This document shows, piece after piece, positions 44,207 through 53,263 of a DNA stretch of 64,000 nucleotides. Under the pieces are notes generated by a model that was not told the origin of the DNA, made no database searches, and saw only the letters and a list, made by a program, of their open reading frames with translations. Every line of letters starts with the position of its first letter. Position 1 is the first letter of the stretch. Both the position numbers and the translations under genes were made by a program. The stretch is from Flavobacterium johnsoniae UW101 (lineage in GTDB: Bacteria > Bacteroidota > Bacteroidia > Flavobacteriales > Flavobacteriaceae). The DNA is taken from assembly GCF_000016645.1 (NCBI RefSeq), contig NC_009441.1:3472001-3536000 (forward strand), written 5' to 3'.

Positions 44207-44581
44207 TCAATCAAAAACCTTTACAGGTTGCAAATCCTTCTCTTCCTCTTCGGTAAAAATTCTATATTCAATTTGAAAAGTTTTTTTTAAAGGAGTTTCG
44301 AGAGAGAAACCTCCCACGCCAAAAGCATCAATAACTTTAAGGGTAAAATGCGCATGTTTCCAATATTCGAATAAATCTTTATCTACCCAAAATTCAGTAT
44401 CTTCAATCGTGCCAATACATACATCACCCATTCGCTGGTAATAACCGCCTTTTTCAAAACATTGTGGCTGCGTTCCTTCGCAGCATCCGCCTGCCTGATA
44501 AAACATCAAATCACCATGTTTTTCTTTTAGAATTTGTATTAATTCTACAGCTTCTTTTGTTGCATCTAACCTTTTTATCAT
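44207..44581 (-). CDS. DUF779 family protein, partner of aldehyde dehydrogenase
   Basis: The 124-residue cytoplasmic protein carries the conserved cysteine cluster QAGGCCEGTQPQC (about 30-42) of DUF779. The family is nearly always found beside ExaC-type aldehyde dehydrogenases, as here, and may bind a metal or help the enzyme. It lies 67 bases downstream of the dehydrogenase on the same strand, with a terminator behind. Its role is not established. Confidence 0.88.
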   Translation of the reverse strand: MIKRLDATKEAVELIQILKEKHGDLMFYQAGGCCEGTQPQCFEKGGYYQRMGDVCIGTIEDTEFWVDKDLFEYWKHAHFTLKVIDAFGVGGFSLETPLKKTFQIEYRIFTEEEEKDLQPVKVFD

Positions 44582-44648
44582 GACATTTTTATTAAATTAA
44601 AAAAAGGCAAGTCCGAAAACTTACCTTTTAAACCAATCAAATAACTAT

Positions 44649-46154
44649 TTAAAAGAAACCTAATTTCTTTTTATCATAAGAAATCAACATGTTTTTGGTC
44701 TGACGATATTGACTTAACATCATTTTGTGGTTTTCACGACCAATTCCGGATTGTTTGTATCCTCCAAACGGAGCACCTGCAGGATAAGAATGGTATTGGT
44801 TTATCCAGACACGACCTGACTGAATCGCTCTTGGAACCTGATAAATTTCGTGTGCATCACGTGTCCATACTCCTGCACCTAAACCGTACATAGTATCATT
44901 GGCAATTTCAATTGCTTCTTCGGTAGTTTTAAAAGTAGTTACTGCCAAAACCGGCCCAAAAATTTCTTCCTGAAAAATTCTCATTTTGTTGTGGCCTTTA
45001 AATAAAGTCGGTTTGATATAATAACCGCCTTCAAGATCACCTCCCAAATGGTTAACATCACCTCCAGTCAGTAATTCTGCTCCTTCTTCTTTTCCTAATT
45101 TAATATAAGACAGAATTTTTTCTTTTTGAACCAATGAAGTCTGCGCTCCAATCATAGTTGATTTGTCTAACGGATTTCCGGCAATAATAGCTTCTGTTCT
45201 TTCGATTACTTTAGCAATAAACTTGTCATAAATATCTTCATGAATCAATAATCTTGAAGGACAAGTACAAATTTCACCTTGATTTAAGGCAAATAATACT
45301 GCGCCTTCAATGGCTTTATCGAAGAAATCGTCATCATGATCTGCTACAGAAGGGAAGAAAATATTTGGTGATTTTCCGCCTAATTCTAAAGTTACCGGAA
45401 TAATATTTTCAGTCGCGTACTGCATTACCAAACGTCCCGTTGTAGTAGAACCTGTAAATGCGGCTTTAGCAACTTTTTTGTTTGTAACCAACGAACGCCC
45501 AAGTTCAGCACCAAAACCGTTTACAATATTTAAAACTCCAGGAGGAAGAATATCGCCTATTAATTCCATTAAAACCATTATAGAAATTGGTGTGCTTTCT
45601 GCTGGTTTTAAAACGATTGTATTTCCTGCTGCAAGTGCCGGAGCAATTTTCCATACAGCCATTAAAATTGGAAAATTCCACGGAATAATCTGTGCTACAA
45701 CACCTAATGGTTCGCTTAATGCAATCGAAACGGTCTGCGAATCCAGCTCTGCAATAGAACTTTCTTCGGCACGGATTACTCCTGCAAAATATCTAAAGTG
45801 GTCAATTGCCAGCGGAATATCTGCCGCAAGGGTTTCGCGAATTGGTTTTCCATTATCGATCGTTTCAACCGTAGCGATATACTCTAAATTGTCTTCGATT
45901 TTTTGTGCAATCTTATTCAATAAAATACTTCGGTCTGTTACTGAAGTTTTCCCCCATGTTTTAAACGCTTCGTGCGCGGCATCTACCGCTTTTTCAAGGT
46001 CTTCTTTACCAGAGTGTGCTGCTTTTGTAAAAACTTTTCCATCTATAGGAGAAACTACATCAAAATACTCGCCTGTAATAGGAGCTGTAAATTTTCCGTT
46101 GATGTAATTGTCGTATTTTGCCTTAAATTCAGGTCTTTGTGCGGTTGTGCTCAT
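44649..46154 (-). CDS. NAD(P)-dependent aldehyde dehydrogenase (ExaC/AldB type)
   Basis: The 501-residue soluble enzyme oxidises aldehydes to acids. The family motifs are intact: [10 protein letters not shown] (about 157-166), FTGSTTTGR (cofactor site, about 233-241), the base Glu in LELGGKSPN (near 261) and the nucleophilic cysteine in GEICTCPS (near 295). The context with DUF779 points to the ExaC-like group, which acts on acetaldehyde and longer aldehydes. Direct repeats in the upstream region could bind an AraC-type activator. Confidence 0.93.
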   Translation of the reverse strand: MSTTAQRPEFKAKYDNYINGKFTAPITGEYFDVVSPIDGKVFTKAAHSGKEDLEKAVDAAHEAFKTWGKTSVTDRSILLNKIAQKIEDNLEYIATVETIDNGKPIRETLAADIPLAIDHFRYFAGVIRAEESSIAELDSQTVSIALSEPLGVVAQIIPWNFPILMAVWKIAPALAAGNTIVLKPAESTPISIMVLMELIGDILPPGVLNIVNGFGAELGRSLVTNKKVAKAAFTGSTTTGRLVMQYATENIIPVTLELGGKSPNIFFPSVADHDDDFFDKAIEGAVLFALNQGEICTCPSRLLIHEDIYDKFIAKVIERTEAIIAGNPLDKSTMIGAQTSLVQKEKILSYIKLGKEEGAELLTGGDVNHLGGDLEGGYYIKPTLFKGHNKMRIFQEEIFGPVLAVTTFKTTEEAIEIANDTMYGLGAGVWTRDAHEIYQVPRAIQSGRVWINQYHSYPAGAPFGGYKQSGIGRENHKMMLSQYRQTKNMLISYDKKKLGFF

Positions 46155-46205
46155 AATTAGTAAATTTTGGATTTATTTCAAATTTACCTTCATATTCCCG
46201 AAGAG

Positions 46206-46234
46206 AATAGCACTTTTCGTTCATCTAATAGCAC
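46206..46234. promoter_or_regulatory. Direct repeats AATAGCAC spaced by 21 bases
   Basis: AATAGCAC occurs at 46,206-46,213 and again at 46,227-46,234, exactly two helical turns apart. The repeats lie 52-80 bases upstream of the aldehyde dehydrogenase start. This arrangement is typical of AraC/XylS activator sites. The rest of the 273-base gap is AT-rich without a gene. Confidence 0.4.
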
Positions 46235-46392
46235 AAATATTACACTTTTGATTTTATAAGTTTCTTTTAATGTTTTTTTATTAAAATTTTAATATTAAAA
46301 ATACAAAATACTTATTCTTGTAAGCTTTTTCATAAATAAAACACAGTAAGAAAAAACCAAATAATTTCTTTCTTACTACAATTCTCAATTCT

Positions 46393-46400
46393 TATATTTG
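46393..46400 (+). promoter_or_regulatory. TATATTTG -7 box for pheT
   Basis: A perfect TAnnTTTG box lies 27 bases before the pheT start. No clear -33 TTG. Confidence 0.5.
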
Positions 46401-46427
46401 TATCCTCATAAAAAGAATTAAACTAAA

Positions 46428-48848
46428 ATGAAAATATCTTACAACTGGTTAAAACAGTTTATTAAAACTGATTGGACATCTGAGCAAACTTCTGAATTAT
46501 TGACAGATTTAGGTCTTGAGGTTGAAGTTGTCGAGAAATACCAGTCTATTAAAGGCGGATTAGAAGGAGTTGTTGTAGGACATGTACTTACCTGCGAAAA
46601 ACATCCTGATGCAGACAGATTAAAAGTTACTACTGTAAATATTGGTTTAGAAGCTCCTGTACAAATTGTATGCGGTGCTGCAAATGTTGCTGCTGGACAA
46701 AAAGTGCCGGTTGCTACTATTGGAACTGTTCTATATGATAAGGAAGGCACTGAGTTTACTATTAAAAAAGGTAAAATCCGCGGACAGGACAGCCACGGGA
46801 TGATTTGTGCCGAGGACGAGTTAGGCCTTGGAACAAGCCACGACGGAATTATGGTTCTGGATGAAAACCTGGTTCCGGGAACTCCTGCTTCTGAAGTTTT
46901 CCAGATTGCAAATGATGAAGTTTTCGAAATTGGATTGACACCAAACCGTGCCGATGCCATGAGCCATTTTGGAACTGCACGTGATTTAAGAGCGGGAATG
47001 CTGCAACGCGGTGTTAATATAGAATTAATTACGCCGTCTGTAAGCAACTTTAGAGTAGATATGCGTACGCTTAAAATTGATGTTAATGTTGAAGAACCAG
47101 CTTTAGCACCAAGATACTGCGGTGTAACTATCTCAGGAATTACGGTTCAGGAATCTCCAAACTGGTTACAAGATCGCTTAAAAGCGATTGGTTTAACGCC
47201 AAAAAATAATATCGTTGACGTTACTAATTATGTATTACATGAATTAGGACAGCCGCTTCATGCTTTTGATGCTGCAAAAATCAACGGTAAAGTAATCGTT
47301 AAAACATTACCTGCAGGAACTAAGTTTACTACATTAGACGATGTTGAAAGAACTTTGCATGCAGAAGATTTAATGATCTGCGACGAAAAAGGACCGCTTT
47401 GTATTGCTGGTGTTTTTGGTGGAAAAAAATCAGGTGTTTCAGAAGGAACAACTGCTATTTTCTTAGAAAGTGCTTATTTTGATGCTGTAAGTGTTCGTAA
47501 AACCGCAAAAAGACATCAATTGAATACAGATGCTTCTTTTAGATTTGAAAGAGGAATTGACCCAACTATAACTGAGTATGCTTTAAAACGTGCTGCACTT
47601 TTAATTCAGGAAGTTGCTGGCGGAAAAATTACTTCTGATGTTGTAGAAGTGTATCCTAAAAAAGTAGAAGATTTTTCTGTTTTATTAAATTTCAGCCACG
47701 TTTCTAAAATCATCGGACAGGAAATTCCGAAAGATACAATCAAAAAAATATTAGTTTCTTTAGATATTAAAGTAAACAGTGTTTCTGACACTGGTTTAGG
47801 TTTAACTATTCCTGCATATCGTGTAGATGTACAGCGTGAAATTGATGTTATCGAAGAAATCTTAAGAGTTTACGGTTACAACAATATTGAGTTTTCTAAA
47901 AAATTCAATGCAACAGTAGCCAATTCTCCAAGAACTGAAGATTATAAAGTACAGAATGTTATTGCTTCTCAATTAAACTCACAAGGTTTTCATGAAATGA
48001 TGGCAAACTCTTTAACAACAGCTGCGTATGCTAAATTATCTACAGCTTTAAAAGAAGAACACAACGTTACGATGTTAAATCCTTTGAGCAGTGATTTATC
48101 AACAATGCGTCAGTCGTTATTGTTTTCAGCATTAGAAGCAGTTTCATACAACATTAACAGAAGAAATTCAGATTTAAAATTATTTGAATTTGGAAAATCA
48201 TACCATAAATACCTTAACGGTTACGAAGAGCACAAACATTTAACTTTATCTATCTCTGGAAACAGAAACAAAGAAAGCTGGACAACTCCTCAAAAAGGAA
48301 CAGATTTCTTTTTACTAAAAGGTTATGTGAAAGCTGTTTTGGCTCGTTTAGGAATTGAAAAAATTTCGAATGCTCCGGTTCAGTCAGATATTTTCTCTGA
48401 AGGAACTTCTATTTGCTACAACAATGATACATTAGTTGAAATGGGAGTGGTTAAAAAATCAATCTTAAAGCATTTCGGAATTAAACAGGATGTATATTAT
48501 GCTGATTTCAACTGGGATTTGGTTTTAAAAATCATTACCGGAAAAATTAAATATACAGAAATTCCTAAATATCCAGAAGTAAGAAGAGATTTAGCTTTGT
48601 TAATCGACGAAAAAACAACTTACGAAAGCATCTTTAATCTGGCTAGACAAACTGAAAAAACGCTTTTAAAAGACATCAATTTATTTGATGTTTACCAAGG
48701 AAATAAGCTTCCTGAAGGGAAAAAGTCGTATGCTTTGAGTTTCACTATTCAGGACAATACAAAAACGCTTACAGATGCTCAAATCGATAAAATCATGTCG
48801 AAATTACAGCAGACCTTTGAAACTGAATTAGGCGCAAGCTTAAGATAA
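46428..48848 (+). CDS. pheT: Phenylalanine--tRNA ligase beta subunit
   Basis: The 806-residue subunit works with PheS to charge tRNA-Phe. Domain order is complete: an EMAP-like tRNA-binding domain (about 40-150, VVGHVLTCEKHPDADRLKV), B3/B4 editing domain (about 210-385, GLTPKNNIVDVTNYV), B5 (about 405-475), catalytic-like core (about 490-700) and the C-terminal FDX-ACB anticodon domain (about 710-806, YPEVRRDLALLID). Length is normal. pheS is not adjacent, as is common in this group. A terminator follows. Confidence 0.96.
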   Translation: MKISYNWLKQFIKTDWTSEQTSELLTDLGLEVEVVEKYQSIKGGLEGVVVGHVLTCEKHPDADRLKVTTVNIGLEAPVQIVCGAANVAAGQKVPVATIGTVLYDKEGTEFTIKKGKIRGQDSHGMICAEDELGLGTSHDGIMVLDENLVPGTPASEVFQIANDEVFEIGLTPNRADAMSHFGTARDLRAGMLQRGVNIELITPSVSNFRVDMRTLKIDVNVEEPALAPRYCGVTISGITVQESPNWLQDRLKAIGLTPKNNIVDVTNYVLHELGQPLHAFDAAKINGKVIVKTLPAGTKFTTLDDVERTLHAEDLMICDEKGPLCIAGVFGGKKSGVSEGTTAIFLESAYFDAVSVRKTAKRHQLNTDASFRFERGIDPTITEYALKRAALLIQEVAGGKITSDVVEVYPKKVEDFSVLLNFSHVSKIIGQEIPKDTIKKILVSLDIKVNSVSDTGLGLTIPAYRVDVQREIDVIEEILRVYGYNNIEFSKKFNATVANSPRTEDYKVQNVIASQLNSQGFHEMMANSLTTAAYAKLSTALKEEHNVTMLNPLSSDLSTMRQSLLFSALEAVSYNINRRNSDLKLFEFGKSYHKYLNGYEEHKHLTLSISGNRNKESWTTPQKGTDFFLLKGYVKAVLARLGIEKISNAPVQSDIFSEGTSICYNNDTLVEMGVVKKSILKHFGIKQDVYYADFNWDLVLKIITGKIKYTEIPKYPEVRRDLALLIDEKTTYESIFNLARQTEKTLLKDINLFDVYQGNKLPEGKKSYALSFTIQDNTKTLTDAQIDKIMSKLQQTFETELGASLR

Positions 48849-48872
48849 TAGTTTTATCTATATAAATATTCA

Positions 48873-48904
48873 AACCCGACAGATTTTAAAACCTGTCGGG
48901 TTTT
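48873..48904. terminator. Terminator between pheT and the muramidase gene
   Basis: An 11-bp stem (48,873-48,883 with 48,894-48,904; core AACCCGACAG) lies between convergent genes and is followed by a T run on the forward strand. Confidence 0.85.
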
Positions 48905-48912
48905 ATTTTGTT

Positions 48913-49737
48913 TCATTTAGAATATTTCAAATAAGCACGCTGCAGTTTTTCGTCATATTTGTTGGTTTTATAAGCCGGGCCATTGTATTTTAAAGCAAAT
49001 ACTGCCCAGTTTTTACTTCGTAATGTTTCTATCAAATTATTTTTCTTTAAAAACATTCCAAAAGCTTTTAAGTGTTCGCCTTCGTTCTCGTTCATTTTAA
49101 TAACAAACTCATCAATACTTTGATAACCAATTGGCACTGCATTGAAGCCCATTATTTGGAAAAGTCCCCATGAAGCCGAACAATTTGCGGCATCTCTAAA
49201 TTTTTTATCTGCGCCTAAACTTGCTGCTTTTTCTAAACGGTTGTATTCTTCGGCTCCGCCCACATAATATTTTCTGTTATACTTTTCAAATAGAATATTC
49301 TCATTTAAAGTGTTAACATAGATATGCGGGTCTATATTTCTATTTTCCAGTTGTTTCCAAAAAACATGACCTTCGAATAAAATCTTTGGTCTTCCGTCGA
49401 CTAAAAAACCTTTTCCATTGCTTTCAACTTCATTTACAGCTTTTACAACAGCCAATTCAAGATTAAACTGTTTAGCGAAATCTATAAGATTTTGCTCTGA
49501 AAGCAGCTTAGAATTTGACGTATTACTATTTTTACTTTTTTCTAAAAGTACTGTCCACGTTTTCAAACCCACTACTCCATCTACAACCAAATTGTTTTTT
49601 AATTGAAAATCTCTGACTGACTTGTCTGTTGCCGTTCCAAAACTATCAGAAACTACAATGCTGTACCCTAATTTTACGAGAAGCTCATTTAAGTAATAAA
49701 CTTCATTGGATTTTACTCCTAATTTAATAGTTCTCAT
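48913..49737 (-). CDS. Endolysin-like N-acetylmuramidase with peptidoglycan-binding domain
   Basis: The 274-residue protein has an N-terminal peptidoglycan-binding domain (about 4-66, VVSDSFGTATDKSVRDFQ and VVDGVVGLKTW). A C-terminal N-acetylmuramidase domain of PF11860 type (about 85-272) follows, with VNEVESNGKGF, where the Glu is the likely catalytic residue, and SWGLFQIMGFN. No signal peptide is present, as in phage lysins that use a holin. No other phage gene is nearby, so it may be a domesticated lysin or part of a contractile system elsewhere. Confidence 0.82.
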   Translation of the reverse strand: MRTIKLGVKSNEVYYLNELLVKLGYSIVVSDSFGTATDKSVRDFQLKNNLVVDGVVGLKTWTVLLEKSKNSNTSNSKLLSEQNLIDFAKQFNLELAVVKAVNEVESNGKGFLVDGRPKILFEGHVFWKQLENRNIDPHIYVNTLNENILFEKYNRKYYVGGAEEYNRLEKAASLGADKKFRDAANCSASWGLFQIMGFNAVPIGYQSIDEFVIKMNENEGEHLKAFGMFLKKNNLIETLRSKNWAVFALKYNGPAYKTNKYDEKLQRAYLKYSK

Positions 49738-50076
49738 GCCTTTTTATTTAGAATTATTTTTTTACTGAAATTCATTTAGGCTTTTAGATTAAGAGCTGTA
49801 AAATTTAAGTTTTGTTACCCAGGAAGCTCTTGATTTCTACATCGTATAAATAACATATTTAAATGGTCTATTTAGTGCTTAAAATTAATGTTGTAAAATT
49901 ATTTAATTATAATTAACTACTAAACAATACTTTACCCCAAATTTTTAAATAATTTTACCTAACTAAAAAAGGGTATTTTTCCCCTTGTGGTGTTTTTGGG
50001 TTTCAGATAATTTTGTTCCATCAACAAATAAAAAAACAGTAAACTAAACCATTAACCAATTAAATTTTAAATAATT
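49738..50076. other. Gene-free region (339 bp) before the two-component operon
   Basis: AT-rich stretch between divergent genes. Apart from the promoter at 49,985-50,015 I see no gene, RNA or hairpin of note. Confidence 0.6.
49985..50015 (+). promoter_or_regulatory. Consensus promoter of the two-component operon
   Basis: TTG at 49,985-49,987, a 20-base spacer and TAATTTTG at 50,008-50,015 fit the flavobacterial consensus. It predicts a transcript start near 50,022 and a leader of about 55 bases. Confidence 0.65.
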
Positions 50077-50511
50077 ATGAAAAATCCACCCGCAAAACCT
50101 AGTCAGTTAATAACTAAAGAATTTGCAAAGCAGTTAAATATTAATTACAACAATAAGAAAACTGCTTCTTTAACAGCAAAAGGAGCTAAAAAAGAAGATG
50201 CTAATGCTATTTGGTATTCATTAGAAGCATTAGAAAGCTATATTCATTACATTAAAACACATGGTGCAAAAGACGGATACAACGTAGATGGTATACGCTT
50301 TTACTTTGGTGTATATCCAGATGACGAAAAACACGGTGAAAAAGCCGGATTAACAACCCTATTCTTGGTCCCTACGGGAAAAAAAGTCGAAGACAATACC
50401 GCAAAAATTCAAAGTTTTGCTTTAGTTCAAGACGCAGCACCAGCTGATATACAAAGCCTTGAACCTATGAACTATGGAAACATCGGCAGACCGCCAAGCT
50501 TAATCTATTAA
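50077..50511 (+). CDS. Uncharacterised 144-residue protein at the head of a signalling operon
   Basis: I do not recognise this soluble protein. It is Lys-rich near the N-terminus, with NAIWYSLEALESYIHYIKTHG (about 47-67) and GIRFYFGVYPDDEKHGEKAG (about 75-94). No signal peptide or membrane segment is seen. It is followed after seven bases by a membrane protein and then a histidine kinase and response regulator. Its conserved-looking central block and place in the operon suggest that it is the output or the sensed partner of the system. Confidence 0.6.
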   Translation: MKNPPAKPSQLITKEFAKQLNINYNNKKTASLTAKGAKKEDANAIWYSLEALESYIHYIKTHGAKDGYNVDGIRFYFGVYPDDEKHGEKAGLTTLFLVPTGKKVEDNTAKIQSFALVQDAAPADIQSLEPMNYGNIGRPPSLIY

Positions 50512-50518
50512 TTAACTT

Positions 50519-51166
50519 ATGTTTGAATTTTTAAGATCTTATATCATTTATTTAGCTTTATTATCAGGAAGCATCGGATTAATTTCAATGCATAAATTAC
50601 CTGGTAAGAAAGCTAAATTTTTAGTAATTTTAATCTGGTTTTCTGCACTAATAGAATTTGTAGGATACTATTTTACGTATTGGACGGGCTTATTAAATTA
50701 TTATGTCTATAATTTCTATATGTTCGTTAGTTTCTCAGCCTATATTTTATTACTGCGAAGTCTTCTGCTAAAAATAAATTACAGATTGACCGCAGTTTAT
50801 TTTCTTATACTATTTATGCTTTCCTTCTTTTTAAACATCATGTATTTTAAAGAAGACCCTAATCGTTCTTTTACCTATAGTTTTGCGATTGGAGTAGTAT
50901 TGGTATTAATATTATCATGTTTATATCTGGTAGAGATTTTTAATTCAGACAAAATTTTAAACTTTAAACGATCTGTTTTTTTCTGGTATATTTTAGGAAT
51001 ATTGGTTTTTCATGTCCCTTTTACGCCTTTTATGCTGGCTATAAACTGGTTTCTCATTAAACAAGATGATTCAGTGTTTAGTCTGGTATTATTTATTTTA
51101 AATATCCTGGCGCACAGTTGTTACATAATCGGATTTCTATGGAGCGAAAAGAAATACAATTATTAG
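50519..51166 (+). CDS. Seven-helix-like membrane protein of the two-component operon
   Basis: The 215-residue product is almost entirely hydrophobic with about seven predicted membrane segments (near 5-22, 35-53, 60-80, 86-105, 115-135, 153-172, 185-207). No known channel or transport motif is visible. Its end overlaps the start of the kinase gene by 28 bases. It may be the membrane sensor for the kinase, which itself has only one membrane segment. Confidence 0.65.
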   Translation: MFEFLRSYIIYLALLSGSIGLISMHKLPGKKAKFLVILIWFSALIEFVGYYFTYWTGLLNYYVYNFYMFVSFSAYILLLRSLLLKINYRLTAVYFLILFMLSFFLNIMYFKEDPNRSFTYSFAIGVVLVLILSCLYLVEIFNSDKILNFKRSVFFWYILGILVFHVPFTPFMLAINWFLIKQDDSVFSLVLFILNILAHSCYIIGFLWSEKKYNY

Positions 51167-51915
51167 TCATTTCATTAAGTATCGTTTTTTTAACCTTACT
51201 TGTTACTGTATTGGTTCTTTTCCTGTATTTTTTAAAGAAGAAAAACAACTACTTAGTCGAAAAAATGGAAGCTGAAATGTATTTCCAATCAGAACTTGTA
51301 AAAACCAGAATTGAAATAAAAGACCAGACCCTTTCTGAAATCAGCAAAGAACTTCATGACAACATTGGGCAGATTATTTCTGTTGGCATAATGCAGCTCA
51401 ATATGTCTATCAGCAGCAAAAGCATTGAGGTAAAAGAATTAAAAGATCTTAAAGATGTTCTGGCAAAAGCATTAGACGAACTCCGAATTTTATCCCGCAT
51501 TATTAATAAAGATAATCTACTGCAAAACAACTTCATAGAAGCCATAAAACAAGATTTAGAACGTGTAAAAAAACTGAAGAAAATTCATTATCGTTATACT
51601 TTAACGGGAGAAATTCCGAAAATTAATGAAGAACACGATTTATTCATTTACAGAATATTTCAGGAAGCTTTACACAACAGCCTAAAACACTCTCACAGCG
51701 ATTTATACGAAGTAAATATTACAACAACCGAAACGCTTTTTCAATTAAAATTAAAGGATTTCGGAATTGGCTATGACATTAACAAAGCAAATTCCGGATT
51801 AGGATTAACCAACATGAAACTGAGAGCTAAACTTATTGGCGCTCAATTAATCATGGAATCAAAATGCATCAGGAACAACCGTAACCTTAGAATACCCTTT
51901 AACAACAACCAATGA
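51139..51915 (+). CDS. Sensor histidine kinase, NarX/DesK-like
   Basis: The protein (about 258 residues from the ATG at 51,139; the frame is open from 51,118) has one N-terminal membrane segment (about 6-30) and then a HisKA_3 helix with the phospho-acceptor in ELHDNIGQ (His near 72). A short HATPase domain has RIFQEALHNSLKHS as N-box and GLGLTNMKLRAKLIGA as G-box. It overlaps the membrane gene before it and the response regulator after it (ATGA). It should phosphorylate the following regulator. Confidence 0.9.
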   Translation: MERKEIQLLVISLSIVFLTLLVTVLVLFLYFLKKKNNYLVEKMEAEMYFQSELVKTRIEIKDQTLSEISKELHDNIGQIISVGIMQLNMSISSKSIEVKELKDLKDVLAKALDELRILSRIINKDNLLQNNFIEAIKQDLERVKKLKKIHYRYTLTGEIPKINEEHDLFIYRIFQEALHNSLKHSHSDLYEVNITTTETLFQLKLKDFGIGYDINKANSGLGLTNMKLRAKLIGAQLIMESKCIRNNRNLRIPFNNNQ

Positions 51916-52562
51916 AACCGAATACTAAAAGTAAAATTATTATAGTCGACGATCATCAGCTTTTTTCCCAGTCATTAGAACTTTTAATTAAAAGCTTTGG
52001 AGATTACGAAGTTATCGACCGATTTGAGAATGGAAAAGTCTTTATTTCCTATCTGCAGGAAAACCCGGAAACCAATATAGATTTAGTTTTGCTTGATGTA
52101 AATATGCCTGTTTTAGATGGCTTAAGCACTATGAAATGGATTAAGGAAAACAGACCTGATTTAAAAGTAATTGCTCTTTCTGTAAATGACGATGAGGAAA
52201 TAATCATAAAAATGATTACAAATGGCGCAAAAGGTTATCTGCTGAAAGATACGTCACCAGATATTTTTAAAGATGCTATTGAATGTGTTATAGAAAAAGG
52301 ATTTTATTACACCGAACTGGTTTCGGGAATTCTTATTAACAAGGTCAACAGTGATAATAAAAAAGTGAATTTAAAAGAAAAAGAACTGGTTTTTATAAAA
52401 CATGCCTGCACCGAGATGACTTACAAAGAAATCGCTTCAGAAATGTGCCTGAGTCCTAAAACCATCGACGGTTACAGGGAATGTTTATTTGATAAATTAG
52501 AAATAAAAACCAGAATAGGTTTAGTACTGTATGCCGTTAAACACAAAATTGTATTTGTATAA
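51912..52562 (+). CDS. LuxR/NarL family response regulator
   Basis: The 216-residue protein has an N-terminal receiver domain (about 6-125): the acidic pair in VDDHQLF and the phospho-acceptor Asp in LVLLDVNMP near 60. The C-terminal LuxR-type HTH covers about 148-210 (MTYKEIASEMCLSPKTIDGYRECLFDKLEIKTR). It overlaps the kinase gene by four bases. Its targets are not known; the consensus promoter upstream of the operon is one candidate. Confidence 0.93.
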   Translation: MKPNTKSKIIIVDDHQLFSQSLELLIKSFGDYEVIDRFENGKVFISYLQENPETNIDLVLLDVNMPVLDGLSTMKWIKENRPDLKVIALSVNDDEEIIIKMITNGAKGYLLKDTSPDIFKDAIECVIEKGFYYTELVSGILINKVNSDNKKVNLKEKELVFIKHACTEMTYKEIASEMCLSPKTIDGYRECLFDKLEIKTRIGLVLYAVKHKIVFV

Positions 52563-53075
52563 TTAATAAGTCAGCGCAGCAAAAACAGGATATTCTTTAA
52601 TTTTTTTACGTCCGTTTAGAAAAGTTAACTCCATCAGGAAATTACATTGTACAATTTCTCCGCCTAGTTTTTCAACCAATTCACAAACGGCTTTTGCTGT
52701 TCCGCCGGTTGCCAGTACATCGTCATGAATTAAAACACGATCGCCTTTTTTTATGGCATCTATATGCATTTCGAGACTGTCTGTTCCGTATTCTAATTCG
52801 TATGAAGCTGAAATAATATCAAAAGGCAGTTTTTTAGGTTTTCTAACCGGAATAAATCCTGCTTTTAATTCTTGTGCCAATAACATTCCGAAGAAAAAGC
52901 CGCGGCTTTCTGCTCCTACTACCTTATCGATTTTCTGCCCTTTTAGAGAATTTACCAGAATTGACAAGCATTCCTGTCTGGCTTCGACGTTATTTAACAA
53001 CGGAGTGATATCTTTAAATAAAATTCCTTCTTTTGGAAATCCCTGAATATCACGTATATAATTTTCAATCTTCAT
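52563..53075 (-). CDS. apt: Adenine phosphoribosyltransferase
   Basis: The 170-residue purine-salvage enzyme makes AMP from adenine and phosphoribosyl pyrophosphate. The N-terminus IRDIQGFPKEGILFKDITPLL is typical of Apt, and the PRPP loop VLIHDDVLATGGTAKA covers about 113-128. Length is standard. It converges with the response regulator and is divergent from the tRNA-Arg gene. It is the last chromosomal protein gene before the integrated element. Confidence 0.95.
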   Translation of the reverse strand: MKIENYIRDIQGFPKEGILFKDITPLLNNVEARQECLSILVNSLKGQKIDKVVGAESRGFFFGMLLAQELKAGFIPVRKPKKLPFDIISASYELEYGTDSLEMHIDAIKKGDRVLIHDDVLATGGTAKAVCELVEKLGGEIVQCNFLMELTFLNGRKKIKEYPVFAALTY

Positions 53076-53103
53076 TTTTTTTTATTTTTATCTTATTTTA
53101 TGT

Positions 53104-53133
53104 TTGTATATGTCACATTTATGTCTATCTTTG
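53104..53133 (+). promoter_or_regulatory. Consensus promoter of the tRNA-Arg gene
   Basis: TTG at 53,104-53,106, a 19-base spacer and TATCTTTG at 53,126-53,133 match the flavobacterial consensus. The tRNA begins about 57 bases after the box. Confidence 0.7.
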
Positions 53134-53189
53134 CACCCGCAATAAGCAATCAACAAAGCTACAAAAAAATAGCTAATTGATAACAAAAA

Positions 53190-53263
53190 GGCCTCGTGGC
53201 GCAACTGAATAGCGCATCTGATTACGGCTCAGAAGGTTACTGGTTTGAATCCAGTCGAGGTCA
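53190..53263 (+). tRNA. tRNA-Arg (anticodon ACG)
   Basis: The 74-base sequence folds as a full cloverleaf. The acceptor stem GGCCTCG pairs with CGAGGTC (one G-T pair). The anticodon stem TCTGA/TCAGA encloses the loop TTACGGC with anticodon ACG, and the T-arm is ACTGG/CCAGT around TTTGAAT. CCA is not encoded. The ACG first base is normally converted to inosine to read CGN codons. The 3' half also encodes, on the other strand, the end of the element's recombinase. Confidence 0.95.
53229..53263. other. Integration junction of the element inside the tRNA 3' half
   Basis: The recombinase gene reads into the tRNA and stops at 53,229-53,231, inside the anticodon stem. The tRNA stays intact, so the crossover must lie within or next to sequence shared by the target and the element. 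The exact core cannot be placed because the other end of the element lies beyond the window. Confidence 0.6.

Noticed and set aside
45478..46107. 209-codon forward frame opposite the aldehyde dehydrogenase
   Set aside because: It is a mirror of a strongly conserved gene on the reverse strand and has no pattern of its own.
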